A DNA stretch of 64,000 nucleotides, taken from contig NZ_NWSV01000005.1 in NCBI RefSeq assembly GCF_002531935.1, positions 1 to 64,000 of the forward strand, given 5' to 3'. Made by a program: the position numbers and the translations under genes. This document shows, piece by piece, positions 37,486 through 50,395 of the stretch; within the stretch, counting starts at the first letter, position 1, and the number at the start of each line of letters is the position of its first letter. The stretch is from Rhizobium chutanense. Lineage in GTDB: Bacteria; Pseudomonadota; Alphaproteobacteria; Rhizobiales; Rhizobiaceae. Under the pieces are notes generated by a model. The model searched no databases, had not been told where the DNA came from, and saw only the letters and a program-made list of their open reading frames with translations.

Positions 37486-38411
37486 TCGCCTCGCAGGTGG
37501 CTGAACCGGCCGCCGTACCGTCGGGTCCATCGTCCCGCCGACAAACGAGCGTGATTGTCTTGAAGCGCGTGCTGAGCGAGCCGCTGGTTCATTTTCTGCT
37601 GCTCGCATTGGCGATCTTCGTCGGTTACAGGGTCCTGGGCGCCGGTTTAGGAGACAAGCCGGGCAACATTGTCGTTACGGCGCCGAAGATCGAGCAGATG
37701 GCGACCGTATTCACGAAGAGCCGGCAGCGCCCACCGACCGCGGAGGAGCTGAAAGCCCTGATCGACGACTATGTGAAAGAAGAAGTCCTTGTGCGCGGGG
37801 CGCTGGCGCTCGGGCTCGATAGAGACGACACGGTCGTTCGTCGCCGCTTGCGCCAGAAAATGGAATTTCTCGACGCCGCCGCCGCTGAAGTTCTGACGCC
37901 GACCGATGCGGATCTCCAAGCCTATCTGCAGGTCAATGCAGCCATGTTCGAAATTGATCCGATGCTTGCCTTCCAGCAAGTGTTTTTCAACCCCCAACGG
38001 CACGGCGACGCAACCGCTCGGGACGCGGGCTCCGCCCTCGAGGCGCTGCAGGCCGATCCCGCCGCGAATCTCGCCTTTTTGGGCGACCCCACCCTGCTTC
38101 CGCCCGACCTGCCGCTTGCGAGCAAGACATCGATCGGGCAAACCTTCGGCGCCGAGTTCACCGAGGAGCTTGACAAGACACCCCTGGATCGATGGACGGG
38201 GCCTATCGCCAGCGGTTTCGGCCTCCATTTGATCCGAGTGTCGAAGCGAGTGCCTGGCCGGGTGCCGGCGCTCGAGGAGGTGCGGAGCGCCGTCGCGCGC
38301 GAATGGACGAACACCAAGCGCGAGGAGCTGGAAGGCCAGCGATTTGCCGAGCTGTTCAAGCACTATACGGTCAGCATCGAATTCCCGGCCAGCGCGGAAG
38401 CCGGCCCATGA
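37482..38411 (+). CDS. Membrane-anchored parvulin-type peptidyl-prolyl isomerase
   Basis: A 309-residue protein with a short cytoplasmic N-terminus, one membrane segment (about residues 35-52, LVHFLLLALAIFVGYRVLG) and a SurA/PpiC-like chaperone part (EELKALIDDYVKEEVLVRGALALG) followed by a parvulin-like domain (about 160-285, FQQVFFNPQRHGD, GPIASGFGLHLIRVSKR). It should act in the periplasm on exported proteins. The ATGA overlaps on both sides suggest that it serves its neighbours, most likely folding of the DUF3604 protein. Confidence 0.82.
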   Translation: MIASQVAEPAAVPSGPSSRRQTSVIVLKRVLSEPLVHFLLLALAIFVGYRVLGAGLGDKPGNIVVTAPKIEQMATVFTKSRQRPPTAEELKALIDDYVKEEVLVRGALALGLDRDDTVVRRRLRQKMEFLDAAAAEVLTPTDADLQAYLQVNAAMFEIDPMLAFQQVFFNPQRHGDATARDAGSALEALQADPAANLAFLGDPTLLPPDLPLASKTSIGQTFGAEFTEELDKTPLDRWTGPIASGFGLHLIRVSKRVPGRVPALEEVRSAVAREWTNTKREELEGQRFAELFKHYTVSIEFPASAEAGP

Positions 38412-39403
38412 TGCGGTACGGCGCATTGCTGGCGGTGCTTATCCCGCTATTCCCAGCCACATCAGGCAGGGCTCATGAGATCAGGCCTGCCTATCTCGAC
38501 TTGCGCGAAACGACGCGCGATGAATTCGCGGTCATCTGGAAAGTGCCGGCGCAGGGCGATATGCGCCTCAGTCTCAATGCAGTTCTGCCGGCGCCATGCG
38601 TCGAAAAAGCCGGACGAGCAAGATCGATCGACGGCAGCGCCTATCTGGAGCAGTGGACGGTCGGCTGCCCGGGCGGACTGACAGGCGGCGAGATCACCAT
38701 TGAGGGCCTCAGGTCGACCCTGACGGAAGCGCTCGTTCGCATCGAATATCGAAGCGGGGACACAGAGGTCGTACGCGTCATGCCGGACGCCCCCTCTTTC
38801 ACCGTCGCGGGCGCGAAGAGCTTCCTCGACGTTGCACGCACCTATTTCCTGCTGGGCGTCGACCACATACTCTCGGGATTCGATCACTTGCTCTTCGTTC
38901 TCGCCCTTCTGCTGCTCATTCGAGATCGCCGAATGCTGATCAAGACCATCACGGCCTTCACGATCGCCCACAGCATCACCTTGGCGGGAGCCTCGCTCGG
39001 ATATTTCAGTCTGCCGCAAAAGCCGGTCGAAGCGACGATTGCTCTCAGCATTGCTTTCGTGGCGAGCGAACTGGTTCGGATGAAGCCGGGCGAGATGCGG
39101 CTTTCCGAAAGCGTCCCATGGGTCGTGGCCTTCGCATTTGGGCTCCTGCACGGTTTCGGCTTTGCGGGCGCCCTGAAGGAAATTGGATTGCCGCAATCCG
39201 ACGTGCCTCTGGGTCTGCTGACTTTCAACCTCGGCGTCGAGGCAGGACAGCTGATCTTCGTCGCCGCGGCCTCGGTCTTGCTGAGGGTGGCGGGGGCACT
39301 GGTGACGGTCCCACTCGCTCAAGCGCGCAAGGCCGGCGCCTACATGATCGGAACCGCCGCGATGTTATGGCTTATTCCGCGCATCGCAGGATTGGTCGCG
39401 TGA
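38408..39403 (+). CDS. HupE/UreJ-family membrane protein
   Basis: A 331-residue protein: a signal-like N-terminus (cleavage near RAHE, residue 22), about 120 periplasmic residues, then six or so membrane segments from about residue 143. The family signature GVDHILSGFDHLLFVLALLL is at 150-169, with further conserved His in TAFTIAHSITLAG (183-195) and LLHGFGFAGAL (247-257). HupE/UreJ members are proposed nickel or other metal permeases. With a PHP-like metalloprotein and a parvulin it forms a plausible metal-supply and folding unit. Confidence 0.85.
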   Translation: MMRYGALLAVLIPLFPATSGRAHEIRPAYLDLRETTRDEFAVIWKVPAQGDMRLSLNAVLPAPCVEKAGRARSIDGSAYLEQWTVGCPGGLTGGEITIEGLRSTLTEALVRIEYRSGDTEVVRVMPDAPSFTVAGAKSFLDVARTYFLLGVDHILSGFDHLLFVLALLLLIRDRRMLIKTITAFTIAHSITLAGASLGYFSLPQKPVEATIALSIAFVASELVRMKPGEMRLSESVPWVVAFAFGLLHGFGFAGALKEIGLPQSDVPLGLLTFNLGVEAGQLIFVAAASVLLRVAGALVTVPLAQARKAGAYMIGTAAMLWLIPRIAGLVA

Positions 39404-39572
39404 GCACCCCGATCTGGTGAGGCAGCAGGGTGGTTCAGCCATATCGGACATCAGCTGAACTCCGAGCATCTGGAGAAGCTTGAGCGAAATAGCGGCGTCG
39501 CGAAGTGATGATTCTCCCGAATTTTCGCATTTATCCCGTAAATTGAATGCCTTACCTAGAATCCGCCTCAGC

Positions 39573-40970
39573 TCAAACGTGCAACGCGCTTCCCAAAGCT
39601 TTCAGCGCCGCCTCCATCACCGCTTCGCTACGCGTGGGATGTGCATGGATCGTGCCGGCGATGTCTTCGAGGCGCGCACCCATCTCGATGGCCAGCACAA
39701 ATGCCGCCGACAGTTCGGAGACGCCGGCTCCGACCGCCTGCAGACCGAGGACGAGATTGGTGTCGGCGCGGGCGACGACCCGCACGAAGCCCTCTTCCGA
39801 CAGCATCGTCATCGCCCGTCCGTTGGCGCTGAAGGGAAACTGGCCGGTGCGGATTTCATAGCCCTGAGCCCGCGCCTCCGCCGGCGACAGGCCGGCGCTG
39901 ACGATTTCCGGATCGGTAAAGCAGATGGCGGGGATGCAGCGCTTGTCCCAGGCGCGCTTCTTTCCGGCGATGATTTCCGCCACCATCTCCCCTTGTGCCA
40001 TGGCCCGATGGGCCAGCATCGGTTCGCCGGTCACGTCGCCGATCGCGTAGATACCGCGCATCGACGTGCGGCATCGGTCGTCGATCCTGAGATAGGGCCC
40101 GGCGCGATCGAGGTCGAGTTCTTCGAGACCGGAGCCTGCCGTTCGCGGGCGGCGGCCGACGGTGACGAGGATGCGGTCGGCCGGCAGGGTTTCACGCCGG
40201 CTATCCGACGTTTCGACGATCAATGCCTCGCCATTGTCGGCGAGGCCTATCGCCTTCGCGCCCGTCAAGACCCGGATGCCGCTCTCGGTCAGCTTTCGCA
40301 TGACGGGTCGCACCAGCTCTGCATCATAAAGCGGCAACACCTGCAGCGTCGCCTCGACGACAGTCACCTCGGAGCCCATCTTTGAAAAAGCCATCCCGAG
40401 TTCCAGCCCGATGTAACCGCCGCCGACCACGACGAGCTTCTTCGGCAGTGCCGTCAGCGACAGCGCCTCCGTCGAGGAGATAACACGACCGCCGAAGGGG
40501 AGGCTGGCGAGCTCCACCGGATCGGAACCCGTGGCAATGACAACGGTTTCGGCACGGATGATCTGCTGGCCGGTTTCGGTCTCGACCTCCACCGTCTTGC
40601 CATCGCGGAAGCGGGCCCGGCCGTGGACGATCTTGACCCGCGCTTTCTGCAGCAGCCCTGAGACGCCGCCCGTCAGCCGGCCGACAATGCCGTCCTTCCA
40701 GGCGATCGTCCTTGCGAAATCGATCGACGCGCCTTCGACGCGGATGCCCATCGGGTTCTTGCCGGCGAGCATCTTCTGCGTGGCGTCGAATTCTTCGGCC
40801 GCGTGAATCAACGCCTTGGAAGGAATGCAGCCGACCGTCAGGCAGGTGCCGCCTGGCTTACCGGCCTCGACGATGACGGTATCGATGCCGAGCTGGCCGG
40901 CGCGGATGGCGCAGACATAACCGCCCGGGCCGGCGCCGATGACGAGGAGCTTGCAGACAATCTCTTTCAT
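39573..40970 (-). CDS. lpdA: Dihydrolipoamide dehydrogenase (E3)
   Basis: A 465-residue flavoprotein disulfide reductase. The FAD motif is VIGAGPGGYVCAIRAGQLG (10-28), the redox disulfide GGTCLTVGCIPSKAL (Cys43 and Cys48), the NAD motif VVVGGGYIGLELGMAF near 175, and the C-terminal His-Glu motif AHPTRSEAVMEA. It reoxidises the lipoyl arms of the E2 encoded 3 bp upstream and is the last gene of the branched-chain oxoacid operon. Confidence 0.94.
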   Translation of the reverse strand: MKEIVCKLLVIGAGPGGYVCAIRAGQLGIDTVIVEAGKPGGTCLTVGCIPSKALIHAAEEFDATQKMLAGKNPMGIRVEGASIDFARTIAWKDGIVGRLTGGVSGLLQKARVKIVHGRARFRDGKTVEVETETGQQIIRAETVVIATGSDPVELASLPFGGRVISSTEALSLTALPKKLVVVGGGYIGLELGMAFSKMGSEVTVVEATLQVLPLYDAELVRPVMRKLTESGIRVLTGAKAIGLADNGEALIVETSDSRRETLPADRILVTVGRRPRTAGSGLEELDLDRAGPYLRIDDRCRTSMRGIYAIGDVTGEPMLAHRAMAQGEMVAEIIAGKKRAWDKRCIPAICFTDPEIVSAGLSPAEARAQGYEIRTGQFPFSANGRAMTMLSEEGFVRVVARADTNLVLGLQAVGAGVSELSAAFVLAIEMGARLEDIAGTIHAHPTRSEAVMEAALKALGSALHV

Positions 40971-40973
40971 GGA

Positions 40974-42218
40974 TCAGCCTTCGATGAAAATAAGCGCCGG
41001 TGTTTCGAGGAGCGTGCGGATGCGCTGGACGAAGGTCGCCGCATCCCAGCCGTCGATGATGCGATGATCGAAACTGGAGGAGAGGTTCATCATCTTGCGC
41101 GGCACGAACTGCGTGCCGTCCCAGACCGGCCGCGTGGCGATCTTGTTGACGCCGATGATCGCCACTTCGGGATGATTGATCACGGGCGTCGAAACGATGC
41201 CGCCGAGTGCGCCGAGCGAACTGATGGTGATGGTGGAGCCGGATAGCTCGTCGCGCGTCGCCGTGCCCGAGCGCGCCGCTTCCGCCAGCCGGCCGATTTC
41301 GGCGGCGCAATCCCAGATGCCGCGCGCTTCCGCATGCCGCACCACAGGCACGGTGAGCCCGGCCGGCGTCTGCGTGGCGATGCCGATATGGACGGCGCTA
41401 TGGCGGGTGATGATGCCGGCATCGTCGTCGAAGGTGGCATTGACCTCCGGCTGCCCGGCAATGGCTTTCACCAGCGCCCGCATCAGGAACGGCAGGACGG
41501 TCAGCTTCGGGTGACCCGGCCTGCGGTCGCTGTTCATCGTGGCGCGCAACTCCTCGAGCGCGGTCATATCCACCTCCTCCACATAGGTGATGTGGGGAAT
41601 GCGCGAGGTGGACAGCACCATCTTTTCGGCGATGCGGCGGCGCAAGCCGGTCAGCTTGATCTCCTCCGTCGCCGTCTTCCTGGCGAGACCGTTCTTTGCC
41701 GTCGTAGGAGCGGTGCCTTGGGCGAGGAACTGCTCGATATCCTCGCGCAGGATGCGCCCGGCCGGTCCACTCCCCTGCACCTGCCTCAAATCAACGCCGC
41801 TTTCCCTGGCAAAGAGCCGAACGGAAGGGGCGGCAAGCGGTTTTTCGGTGGGCGGCGCGGCAGCAGCCGGCGCCGTGGAGACCGGCGCTGCCGGGGCGGG
41901 CTTGGCGATTTCCGCTTTGACCACTTCGGCAACCGGCGCCTGCGAGGTCTGCATCGGCTGGGCCTCGCTGGCACCTCCGGCCGTTTCGATCCGCACCAGC
42001 GGCGCCTTGACCGCGATACGGTCTCCGATCTCGCCGGCGAGCCAGATGACGGTGCCTTCGACGGGAGAGGGAATTTCCACCGTCGCCTTGTCGGTCATCA
42101 CGGCGGCGATCACCATGTCCTCACGGACGGGATCTCCCGGCTTCACGTGCCATTCCACCAGTTCGGCCTCGGCGACCCCTTCCCCGACATCGGGCATCTT
42201 GATGATGAATTCGCCCAT
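40974..42218 (-). CDS. bkdB: Branched-chain 2-oxoacid dehydrogenase E2 (dihydrolipoamide acyltransferase)
   Basis: A 414-residue protein with a lipoyl domain (lipoylated Lys44 in [13 protein letters not shown]), an Ala/Pro-rich linker, a peripheral-subunit-binding domain (about 132-170, [16 protein letters not shown]) and a CoA acyltransferase domain ending with [17 protein letters not shown], which carries the catalytic His. It forms the core of the complex. It lies 3 bp after E1 beta and 3 bp before E3. Confidence 0.94.
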   Translation of the reverse strand: MGEFIIKMPDVGEGVAEAELVEWHVKPGDPVREDMVIAAVMTDKATVEIPSPVEGTVIWLAGEIGDRIAVKAPLVRIETAGGASEAQPMQTSQAPVAEVVKAEIAKPAPAAPVSTAPAAAAPPTEKPLAAPSVRLFARESGVDLRQVQGSGPAGRILREDIEQFLAQGTAPTTAKNGLARKTATEEIKLTGLRRRIAEKMVLSTSRIPHITYVEEVDMTALEELRATMNSDRRPGHPKLTVLPFLMRALVKAIAGQPEVNATFDDDAGIITRHSAVHIGIATQTPAGLTVPVVRHAEARGIWDCAAEIGRLAEAARSGTATRDELSGSTITISSLGALGGIVSTPVINHPEVAIIGVNKIATRPVWDGTQFVPRKMMNLSSSFDHRIIDGWDAATFVQRIRTLLETPALIFIEG

Positions 42219-42221
42219 GGC

Positions 42222-43235
42222 TCAGGCCTCCATGACTTCGGCAAGCGCCCGCCCGACCCGGCCGGGACCGGGGAAATAATCCCACTCCTGCGCATGCGGA
42301 TAGGGCGTGTCCCAGCCGGCAACGCGCACGACCGGCGCTTCGAGATGATAGAAGCAATGTTCCTGCACCAGCGACACGACCTCGGCGCCGAAGCCCGAGG
42401 TTAGCGTCGCCTCATGAACCACGACGCAGCGCCCGGTCTTCGATACCGATTGGACGATCGTATCGAGATCGAGCGGCAGCAGGCTTCGGAGATCGATCAC
42501 CTCAGCGTCGATGCCGGCATCTTCGGCCGCGGCCAGCGCAACATGCACCATGGTACCGTAGGCGATCACCGTGACCGCCGATCCCACGCGCCGCACCTCG
42601 GCCTTGCCGATCGGGATGGTGTAATGGCCGTCGGGCACTTCGCCGAGATCATGTTTCGACCAGGGCGTCACCGGCCGCTCGTGATGACCGTCGAAGGGGC
42701 CGTTATAGAGCCGCTTCGGTTCCAGGAACATGACGGGATCGGGGTCCTCGATCGCCGCGATCAGCAGGCCCTTGGCGTCATAGGGATTGGACGGCACGAT
42801 CACCTTCAGCCCGCAGACATGGGTAAACAGCGCCTCCGGGCTCTGGCTGTGCGTCTGGCCACCGAAGATGCCGCCGCCTGTCGGCATGCGCACGACGATC
42901 GGGCAGGTGAAATCGCCGTTGGACCGGTAGCGGATGCGCGCCGCCTCCTGTGTCAGCTGGTCATAGGCCGGGTACATATAATCGGCGAACTGGATCTCGA
43001 CACAAGGCTTCAGCCCATAGGCCGCCATCCCGATCGCTGTGCCGACGATGCCGGATTCGCTGATCGGCGTGTCGAAGCAGCGCGTCCTGCCGTATTTTGC
43101 CTGCAGGCCCTGCGTCGAGCGGAAGACGCCGCCGAAATAGCCGACATCCTCGCCGAAGACCACGACATTGTCGTCCTTCGCCATCGAGACATCCATGGCG
43201 CTGCGCACGGCCTCGATCATCGTCATCCTGGCCAT
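42222..43235 (-). CDS. bkdA2: Branched-chain 2-oxoacid dehydrogenase E1 beta
   Basis: A 337-residue transketolase-like subunit (MARMTMIEAVRSAMDVSMAK, VVFGEDVGYFGGVFRST, DTPISESGIVGTAIGMA, VVHEATLTSGFGAEV). The start at 43235 follows the E1 alpha stop by one base; a longer frame back to 43334 overlaps E1 alpha and is rejected. With E1 alpha it decarboxylates the 2-oxo acids of leucine, isoleucine and valine. Confidence 0.94.
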   Translation of the reverse strand: MARMTMIEAVRSAMDVSMAKDDNVVVFGEDVGYFGGVFRSTQGLQAKYGRTRCFDTPISESGIVGTAIGMAAYGLKPCVEIQFADYMYPAYDQLTQEAARIRYRSNGDFTCPIVVRMPTGGGIFGGQTHSQSPEALFTHVCGLKVIVPSNPYDAKGLLIAAIEDPDPVMFLEPKRLYNGPFDGHHERPVTPWSKHDLGEVPDGHYTIPIGKAEVRRVGSAVTVIAYGTMVHVALAAAEDAGIDAEVIDLRSLLPLDLDTIVQSVSKTGRCVVVHEATLTSGFGAEVVSLVQEHCFYHLEAPVVRVAGWDTPYPHAQEWDYFPGPGRVGRALAEVMEA

Positions 43236-43236
43236 G

Positions 43237-45659
<2,423 letters not shown>

Positions 45660-45676
45660 CTGTTCTCTCCCTCCTC

Positions 45677-46864
45677 CTAGTGCCGCTCAATGGCGACGGC
45701 CGTCGCCTCGCCGCCGCCGATGCAGAGCGCGGCCATGCCGCGCTTGAGGTTGTAGCGTTCCAGCGCCGCAAGCAGCGTCACCAGAATCCGCGCTCCCGAA
45801 GCGCCGATCGGGTGGCCGAGCGCGCAGGCGCCGCCATGCACATTCACCTTTTCATGCGGCAGGTTGAGATCGCGCATCGCGGCCATGGCGACGACGGCGA
45901 AAGCCTCGTTGATTTCGAAGAGATCGACATCCGAAAGCGGCAGGCCGGTGCGATCGGACAGTTTCTGCAATGCGCCGATTGGCGCGGTGGCGAAGAGATT
46001 GGGTGCCTGCGAATGGGTGGCATGGCCGAGGATGGTGGCGAGCGGGGTGAGGCCGCGATGCTCCGCCTCCGAGCGACGCATCAGCACGAGCGCTGCTGCG
46101 CCATCGGAAATCGAGCTGGAATTGGCGGCGGTCACCGTGCCGCCGTCACGGAAGGCGGGCTTCAGCGTCGGAATTTTGTCGGGCTTCGCCCTGCCCGGCT
46201 GTTCGTCGCGGCTCGCCACCTGCTCTGATTTGCCTGATTTGACCGTAACCGGGACGATCTCGCTGTCGAAACAGCCTTCAGCGATCGCCTTCTGCGCCCG
46301 CGTCAGCGAGGCGATGGCGTAGGCATCCTGCGCCTCGCGCGTGAACTGATAGGCCTCGGCGCAATCCTCCGCGAAGCTGCCCATCAAGCGCCCCTTGTCA
46401 TAAGCATCCTCCAGCCCGTCGAGGAACATGTGATCCACGACACGCCCATGGCCGAGCCTGTAGCCGCCGCGGGCCTTGTCCAGGAGATAGGGCGCATTGG
46501 TCATGCTTTCCATGCCGCCTGCGATCGCGATCGAAGCGCTGCCGGCGGCGATCTGGTCATGGGCCATCATAACAGCCTTCATGCCCGAGCCGCACATCTT
46601 GTTGACGGTGCTGGCCCCGGTCGCAAACGGCAAGCCGGCATGGATCGCCGCCTGTCGCGCCGGCGCCTGGCCTTGGCCCGCCGGCAGCACGCAGCCGAAG
46701 ACGACCTCCTCGATCGCCTCGACCTCGACGCGGCTGCGCTCAAGTGCTGCGCGGATTGCCGCCGCTCCAAGCTCGGGTGCGGCGGCGTCCTTCAGCTCGC
46801 CTTGAAAGCTGCCGATCGGGGTGCGCGCCGCACCGACGATGACGATGGGATCCTGCAAAACCAT
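45677..46864 (-). CDS. Thiolase (acetyl-CoA C-acyltransferase)
   Basis: A 395-residue thiolase with the acyl-accepting Cys in [20 protein letters not shown] (near 90), NEAFAVVAM (near 320) and [18 protein letters not shown] (near 350). In this operon the most likely reaction is cleavage of 2-methylacetoacetyl-CoA from isoleucine, though acetoacetyl-CoA from leucine is also possible. Confidence 0.92.
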   Translation of the reverse strand: MVLQDPIVIVGAARTPIGSFQGELKDAAAPELGAAAIRAALERSRVEVEAIEEVVFGCVLPAGQGQAPARQAAIHAGLPFATGASTVNKMCGSGMKAVMMAHDQIAAGSASIAIAGGMESMTNAPYLLDKARGGYRLGHGRVVDHMFLDGLEDAYDKGRLMGSFAEDCAEAYQFTREAQDAYAIASLTRAQKAIAEGCFDSEIVPVTVKSGKSEQVASRDEQPGRAKPDKIPTLKPAFRDGGTVTAANSSSISDGAAALVLMRRSEAEHRGLTPLATILGHATHSQAPNLFATAPIGALQKLSDRTGLPLSDVDLFEINEAFAVVAMAAMRDLNLPHEKVNVHGGACALGHPIGASGARILVTLLAALERYNLKRGMAALCIGGGEATAVAIERH

Positions 46865-46887
46865 CTTTCCTCCTTAGGGCGACGCGT

Positions 46888-47655
46888 TTACCGCGCGCCC
46901 ATCCGCAATGCGCCGTCGAGGCGGATCACCTCGCCGTTCAGCATGTTGTTTTCAAAGATATGGCGCACCAGCCCGGCAAATTCCGCCGGACGTCCGAGCC
47001 GCGGCGGAAACGGCACGCTCTTGCCAAGCGCTTCCCGCACCTCCGTCGGCATGCCGGCCATCATCGGTGTCTCGAAAATGCCGGGCGCGATCGCGACGAC
47101 GCGAATGCCGTGGCGGGCGAGCTCGCGGGCAATCGGCAGCGTCATCGCCGCCACACCGCCCTTGGAGGCGGCATAGGCGGCCTGGCCGATCTGGCCGTCG
47201 AAGGCGGCGACCGAGGCCGTATTGATGATCACGCCGCGCTCGCCTTCGCCGTCCGGCTCCGTCTTCTCGATCGCCGCGGCGGCAAGCCGGATCATGTTGA
47301 ACGTGCCAATGAGATTGATGGAAATCGTGCGCGCGAAACTCTCCAAACGGTGCGGCCCGTCGCGGCCGATCACCTTTTCGGCCGGCGCCACGCCGGCGCA
47401 ATTGACCAATCCCCGCAAGCCGCCGAAGGCTTCGACGGCTGCTGCAATCACCGCAGCTCCGTCGTTGCCATCCGTCACGTCGGCCTTGACGAACTGCACA
47501 TCGCTGCCGAACTCCCGGGCAATATGTCCGCCCGCTTCGGCATTCAAATCGGCGATCGTCACGCGCCCGCCGGCCTCGACGAGCATGCGCACCGTCGCAG
47601 CCCCGAGACCGGAGCCGCCGCCGGTTACGATGAAGCTTGCTCCATGGATCAACAT
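46888..47655 (-). CDS. Short-chain 3-hydroxyacyl-CoA dehydrogenase (HSD10-like)
   Basis: A 255-residue SDR protein. The cofactor motif is [15 protein letters not shown] (11-25), the catalytic YxxxK is in [15 protein letters not shown], and [17 protein letters not shown] is typical of type-2 3-hydroxyacyl-CoA dehydrogenases. It probably oxidises 2-methyl-3-hydroxybutyryl-CoA. The ATG at 47655 has GGGAGG upstream; the reading frame stays open to 48342, but that extension overlaps the AraC gene antisense. It is the first gene of the operon. Confidence 0.92.
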   Translation of the reverse strand: MLIHGASFIVTGGGSGLGAATVRMLVEAGGRVTIADLNAEAGGHIAREFGSDVQFVKADVTDGNDGAAVIAAAVEAFGGLRGLVNCAGVAPAEKVIGRDGPHRLESFARTISINLIGTFNMIRLAAAAIEKTEPDGEGERGVIINTASVAAFDGQIGQAAYAASKGGVAAMTLPIARELARHGIRVVAIAPGIFETPMMAGMPTEVREALGKSVPFPPRLGRPAEFAGLVRHIFENNMLNGEVIRLDGALRMGAR

Positions 47656-47787
47656 GAATCGGTTCCTCCCTGCCGGCCGCATCCTCCTCCAAGCGCAACC
47701 GACGGATACGATTCTATGCGCTCCACCTATTGCAAGCGATGACAGAACTGCTCCATTATTTCGGCCAGTTTTGCCATAGAGAGTGCG

Positions 47788-48801
47788 ATGGCCGAAATCG
47801 AGCGACGGATGATTGCGCCGGCCTTTGTCGAGGAAGCCCTCGACAGCCTGCGGCGGCTGGATAAGCCGACAGAGGCTATTCTTACGAGCGTCGGGCTGCC
47901 GCCGCGGGTCGATCAACCGGTGTCGGCCGAGACCTATGGTGCGCTGTGGCTTGCCATCGCCGCCGAACTCGACGATGAATTCTTCGGCATGGGTGGGCGG
48001 CCGATGCGCAGCGGCAGCTTCACGCTGCTCTGCCACTCTGTGCTGCACGCGCCGACGCTGGGTCACGCGCTTCGCCGGGCGCTGCGCTTCCTCGATGTCG
48101 TGCTGGATGACCCCAGGGGACAGCTCGTCATCTGCGACGGTCTCGCCGAGGTCGAGCTCAGGGATGCCGGCGGCCCGCGTTCGGCCTTCGCCTACCGGAC
48201 CTACTGGATCATCCTGCACGGCATCATCTGCTGGCTGGTCGGCCGGCGCATCCCGATCCGGCTCGTCGATTTCCGCTGCGCCGAGCCCAAACAAGGCGCC
48301 GACTACCGGCTGTTCTTCGGTGCACCGGTGCGTTTCTCGCAAGCCATCAGCCGGCTGGGTTTCGACAGCGCCCTGCTCGACCTTCCGATTTCGCGCAGCG
48401 ATCAGGCGCTCAAACAGTTCCTGCGCGGAGCGCCGGCCAATATTCTGGTGCGATATCGCTACGATGCCGGCATCGCCGCCGCCGTGCGCCGGCGCTTGAG
48501 CCAGGCAACGCCCGCCCTATGGCGGAGCTTCGCCGAGTTCGCCGCCGACATGCGCATGCCGCCCTCCACGCTGCGCCACCGGCTGCACGACGAGGGACAA
48601 AGTTATGCCGCCATCAAGGACGACATCCGCCGGGATCTCGCCGTCGAGCTGTTACTGAACACGACGAAGACCATCGGCGAGATTGCCGTTCAGCTCGGCT
48701 ATTCCGAACCGAGTGCCTTCTTCCGCGCCTTTCGGAAATGGATGGGCAAGAGCCCCGAGGCTTTCCGGCGGGAGGGAGATGGGGAAGACCGCGAGCCGTA
48801 G
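47788..48801 (+). CDS. AraC-family transcriptional regulator
   Basis: A 337-residue regulator of the OruR/arabinose-binding-domain type: an N-terminal ligand domain (about 20-205) and a C-terminal double helix-turn-helix (about 235-325, [20 protein letters not shown] and [25 protein letters not shown]). It is divergent from the isoleucine/oxoacid dehydrogenase operon with 132 bp between, and the leucine operon lies 450 bp downstream, so it probably controls branched-chain amino acid degradation. Confidence 0.92.
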   Translation: MAEIERRMIAPAFVEEALDSLRRLDKPTEAILTSVGLPPRVDQPVSAETYGALWLAIAAELDDEFFGMGGRPMRSGSFTLLCHSVLHAPTLGHALRRALRFLDVVLDDPRGQLVICDGLAEVELRDAGGPRSAFAYRTYWIILHGIICWLVGRRIPIRLVDFRCAEPKQGADYRLFFGAPVRFSQAISRLGFDSALLDLPISRSDQALKQFLRGAPANILVRYRYDAGIAAAVRRRLSQATPALWRSFAEFAADMRMPPSTLRHRLHDEGQSYAAIKDDIRRDLAVELLLNTTKTIGEIAVQLGYSEPSAFFRAFRKWMGKSPEAFRREGDGEDREP

Positions 48802-49249
48802 CCAAGACCCGCGATCATCAGCAGTGTCATAGACTTCACGCTGCTATTTGGCGCTGGTCGTTCAACACCTTCCCTCACAATTGAGTCAGCTCAGCCTGCG
48901 GCCGGCATTGTCTGTTTTCGCTGGCGGGTGGTGCTTCTGACACGCGCATCTGTGCCCTGATTGGCTCTTTCAGCCAACCCATACTCCGTCCTGCTCGGCC
49001 TTGAGCCGAGCATCCACACCGCATCCATCAGCACCTGCGGCATGGATCCCAGGCTCGGGGGCCCGGGATGACGGAGAGTGGGGTTGGCGTTCCAACCGAA
49101 CTCGCCGCCAGCGCGTCGGGCGCTCCATCAAGCTGGTAGGCATCATCTCACCTCCCTCACGCCTGTGCTTGTCACAGGCATGGGAGACATGGACGTGCCT
49201 ATTTGAACCTGCCGCAACCCGCGCTACATATTTTAGCGGGAGGAGTGCC
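48802..49249. other. Intergenic region with a rhizobial palindromic repeat
   Basis: A 448-bp gap before ivd. Positions 49042-49076 hold a palindromic stretch (GGATCCCAGGCTC, GGGGGCCCGGGATGACGG) like the mobile palindromic elements scattered in rhizobial intergenic DNA. The ivd promoter must be here, but I cannot assign its boxes. Confidence 0.5.
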
Positions 49250-50395
49250 ATGTTTGATTTCTCGCTCGGCGAAACCGCGGATGCGATCCGCGAAACGACG
49301 GCGCGATTTGCCGCCGGTCATATTGCTCCGCTCGCCGCGGAGATCGACGAAAGCAATACATTTCCGCGCCAGCTCTGGCCTGAGATGGGTGCGCTCGGCC
49401 TGCATGGTATCACCGTCGAAGAAGAATTCGGCGGCGCCGGTCTCGGTTATCTCGAGCATGTCGTCGCCATGGAGGAGATTTCGCGCGCCTCGGCCTCGGT
49501 CGGCCTGAGCTACGGCGCCCATTCCAATCTATGCGTCAACCAGATCCGCCGCTGGGCCTCGCCGGAGCAGAAGCACCGCCATCTGCCGAAGCTGATCTCC
49601 GGCGAACATGTCGGCGCGCTTGCGATGTCCGAAGTGGGCTCCGGTTCCGATGTCGTCTCGATGCGCTTACGTGCCGAGAAAAAGGGCGATCGCTACATCC
49701 TGAACGGCACCAAATTCTGGATCACCAACGCGCCGCATGCCGACGTGCTCGTCGTCTATGCCAAGACCGATCCTGCAGCCGGCCCGAAAGGCATTTCCGC
49801 CTTCATCATCGAAAAGAGCCTGCCCGGCTTCAGCGTCTCCAAGAAACTCTCCAAGCTCGGCATGCGCGGAAGCGATACGGCCGAACTGGTTTTTCAGGAT
49901 TGCGAGGTGCCGGCTGAGGCGCTGATGGGCCAGGAAGGCGAAGGCGTGAAAATCCTGATGTCCGGCCTCGATTACGAGCGTGCGGTGCTCGCCGCCGGGC
50001 CGCTCGGCATCATGCAGGCCTGCCTCGATGTGGTGCTGCCCTATGTTAGGGACCGCAAGCAGTTCGGTAAGCCGATCGGCGACTTCCAGCTGATGCAGGG
50101 CAAAATCGCCGACATGTATGTCGCGCTGAATTCGGCCCGCGCCTATGTCTATTCCGTCGCCCGGGCCTGCGATGCCGGGCGCGCGACGCGCACCGATGCG
50201 GCGGCCGCGATCCTCTTTGCCAGCGAGAATGCCGTGAAGGTTTCGCTGGAGGCGATCCAGGCGCTCGGCGGCGCAGGCTATACCAAGGAATGGCCGGTCG
50301 AACGCTTCCTGCGTGACGCCAAGCTCTACGATATCGGCGCCGGCACCAACGAGATCCGCCGCTACCTGATCGGCCGGGAGCTCATCGCATCATGA
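49250..50395 (+). CDS. ivd: Isovaleryl-CoA dehydrogenase
   Basis: A 381-residue acyl-CoA dehydrogenase closest in pattern to isovaleryl-CoA dehydrogenases ([80 protein letters not shown]). It oxidises isovaleryl-CoA to 3-methylcrotonyl-CoA. The ATG at 49250 has GGGAGGAG upstream; an upstream extension in the same frame has no family similarity. It overlaps mccB by four bases. Confidence 0.94.
   Translation: MFDFSLGETADAIRETTARFAAGHIAPLAAEIDESNTFPRQLWPEMGALGLHGITVEEEFGGAGLGYLEHVVAMEEISRASASVGLSYGAHSNLCVNQIRRWASPEQKHRHLPKLISGEHVGALAMSEVGSGSDVVSMRLRAEKKGDRYILNGTKFWITNAPHADVLVVYAKTDPAAGPKGISAFIIEKSLPGFSVSKKLSKLGMRGSDTAELVFQDCEVPAEALMGQEGEGVKILMSGLDYERAVLAAGPLGIMQACLDVVLPYVRDRKQFGKPIGDFQLMQGKIADMYVALNSARAYVYSVARACDAGRATRTDAAAAILFASENAVKVSLEAIQALGGAGYTKEWPVERFLRDAKLYDIGAGTNEIRRYLIGRELIAS

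Noticed and set aside
46888..48342. 484-codon version of the SDR gene
   Set aside because: The first 230 codons run antisense through the AraC gene and lack similarity; the ATG at 47655 has a good ribosome site and gives the normal 255-residue length.
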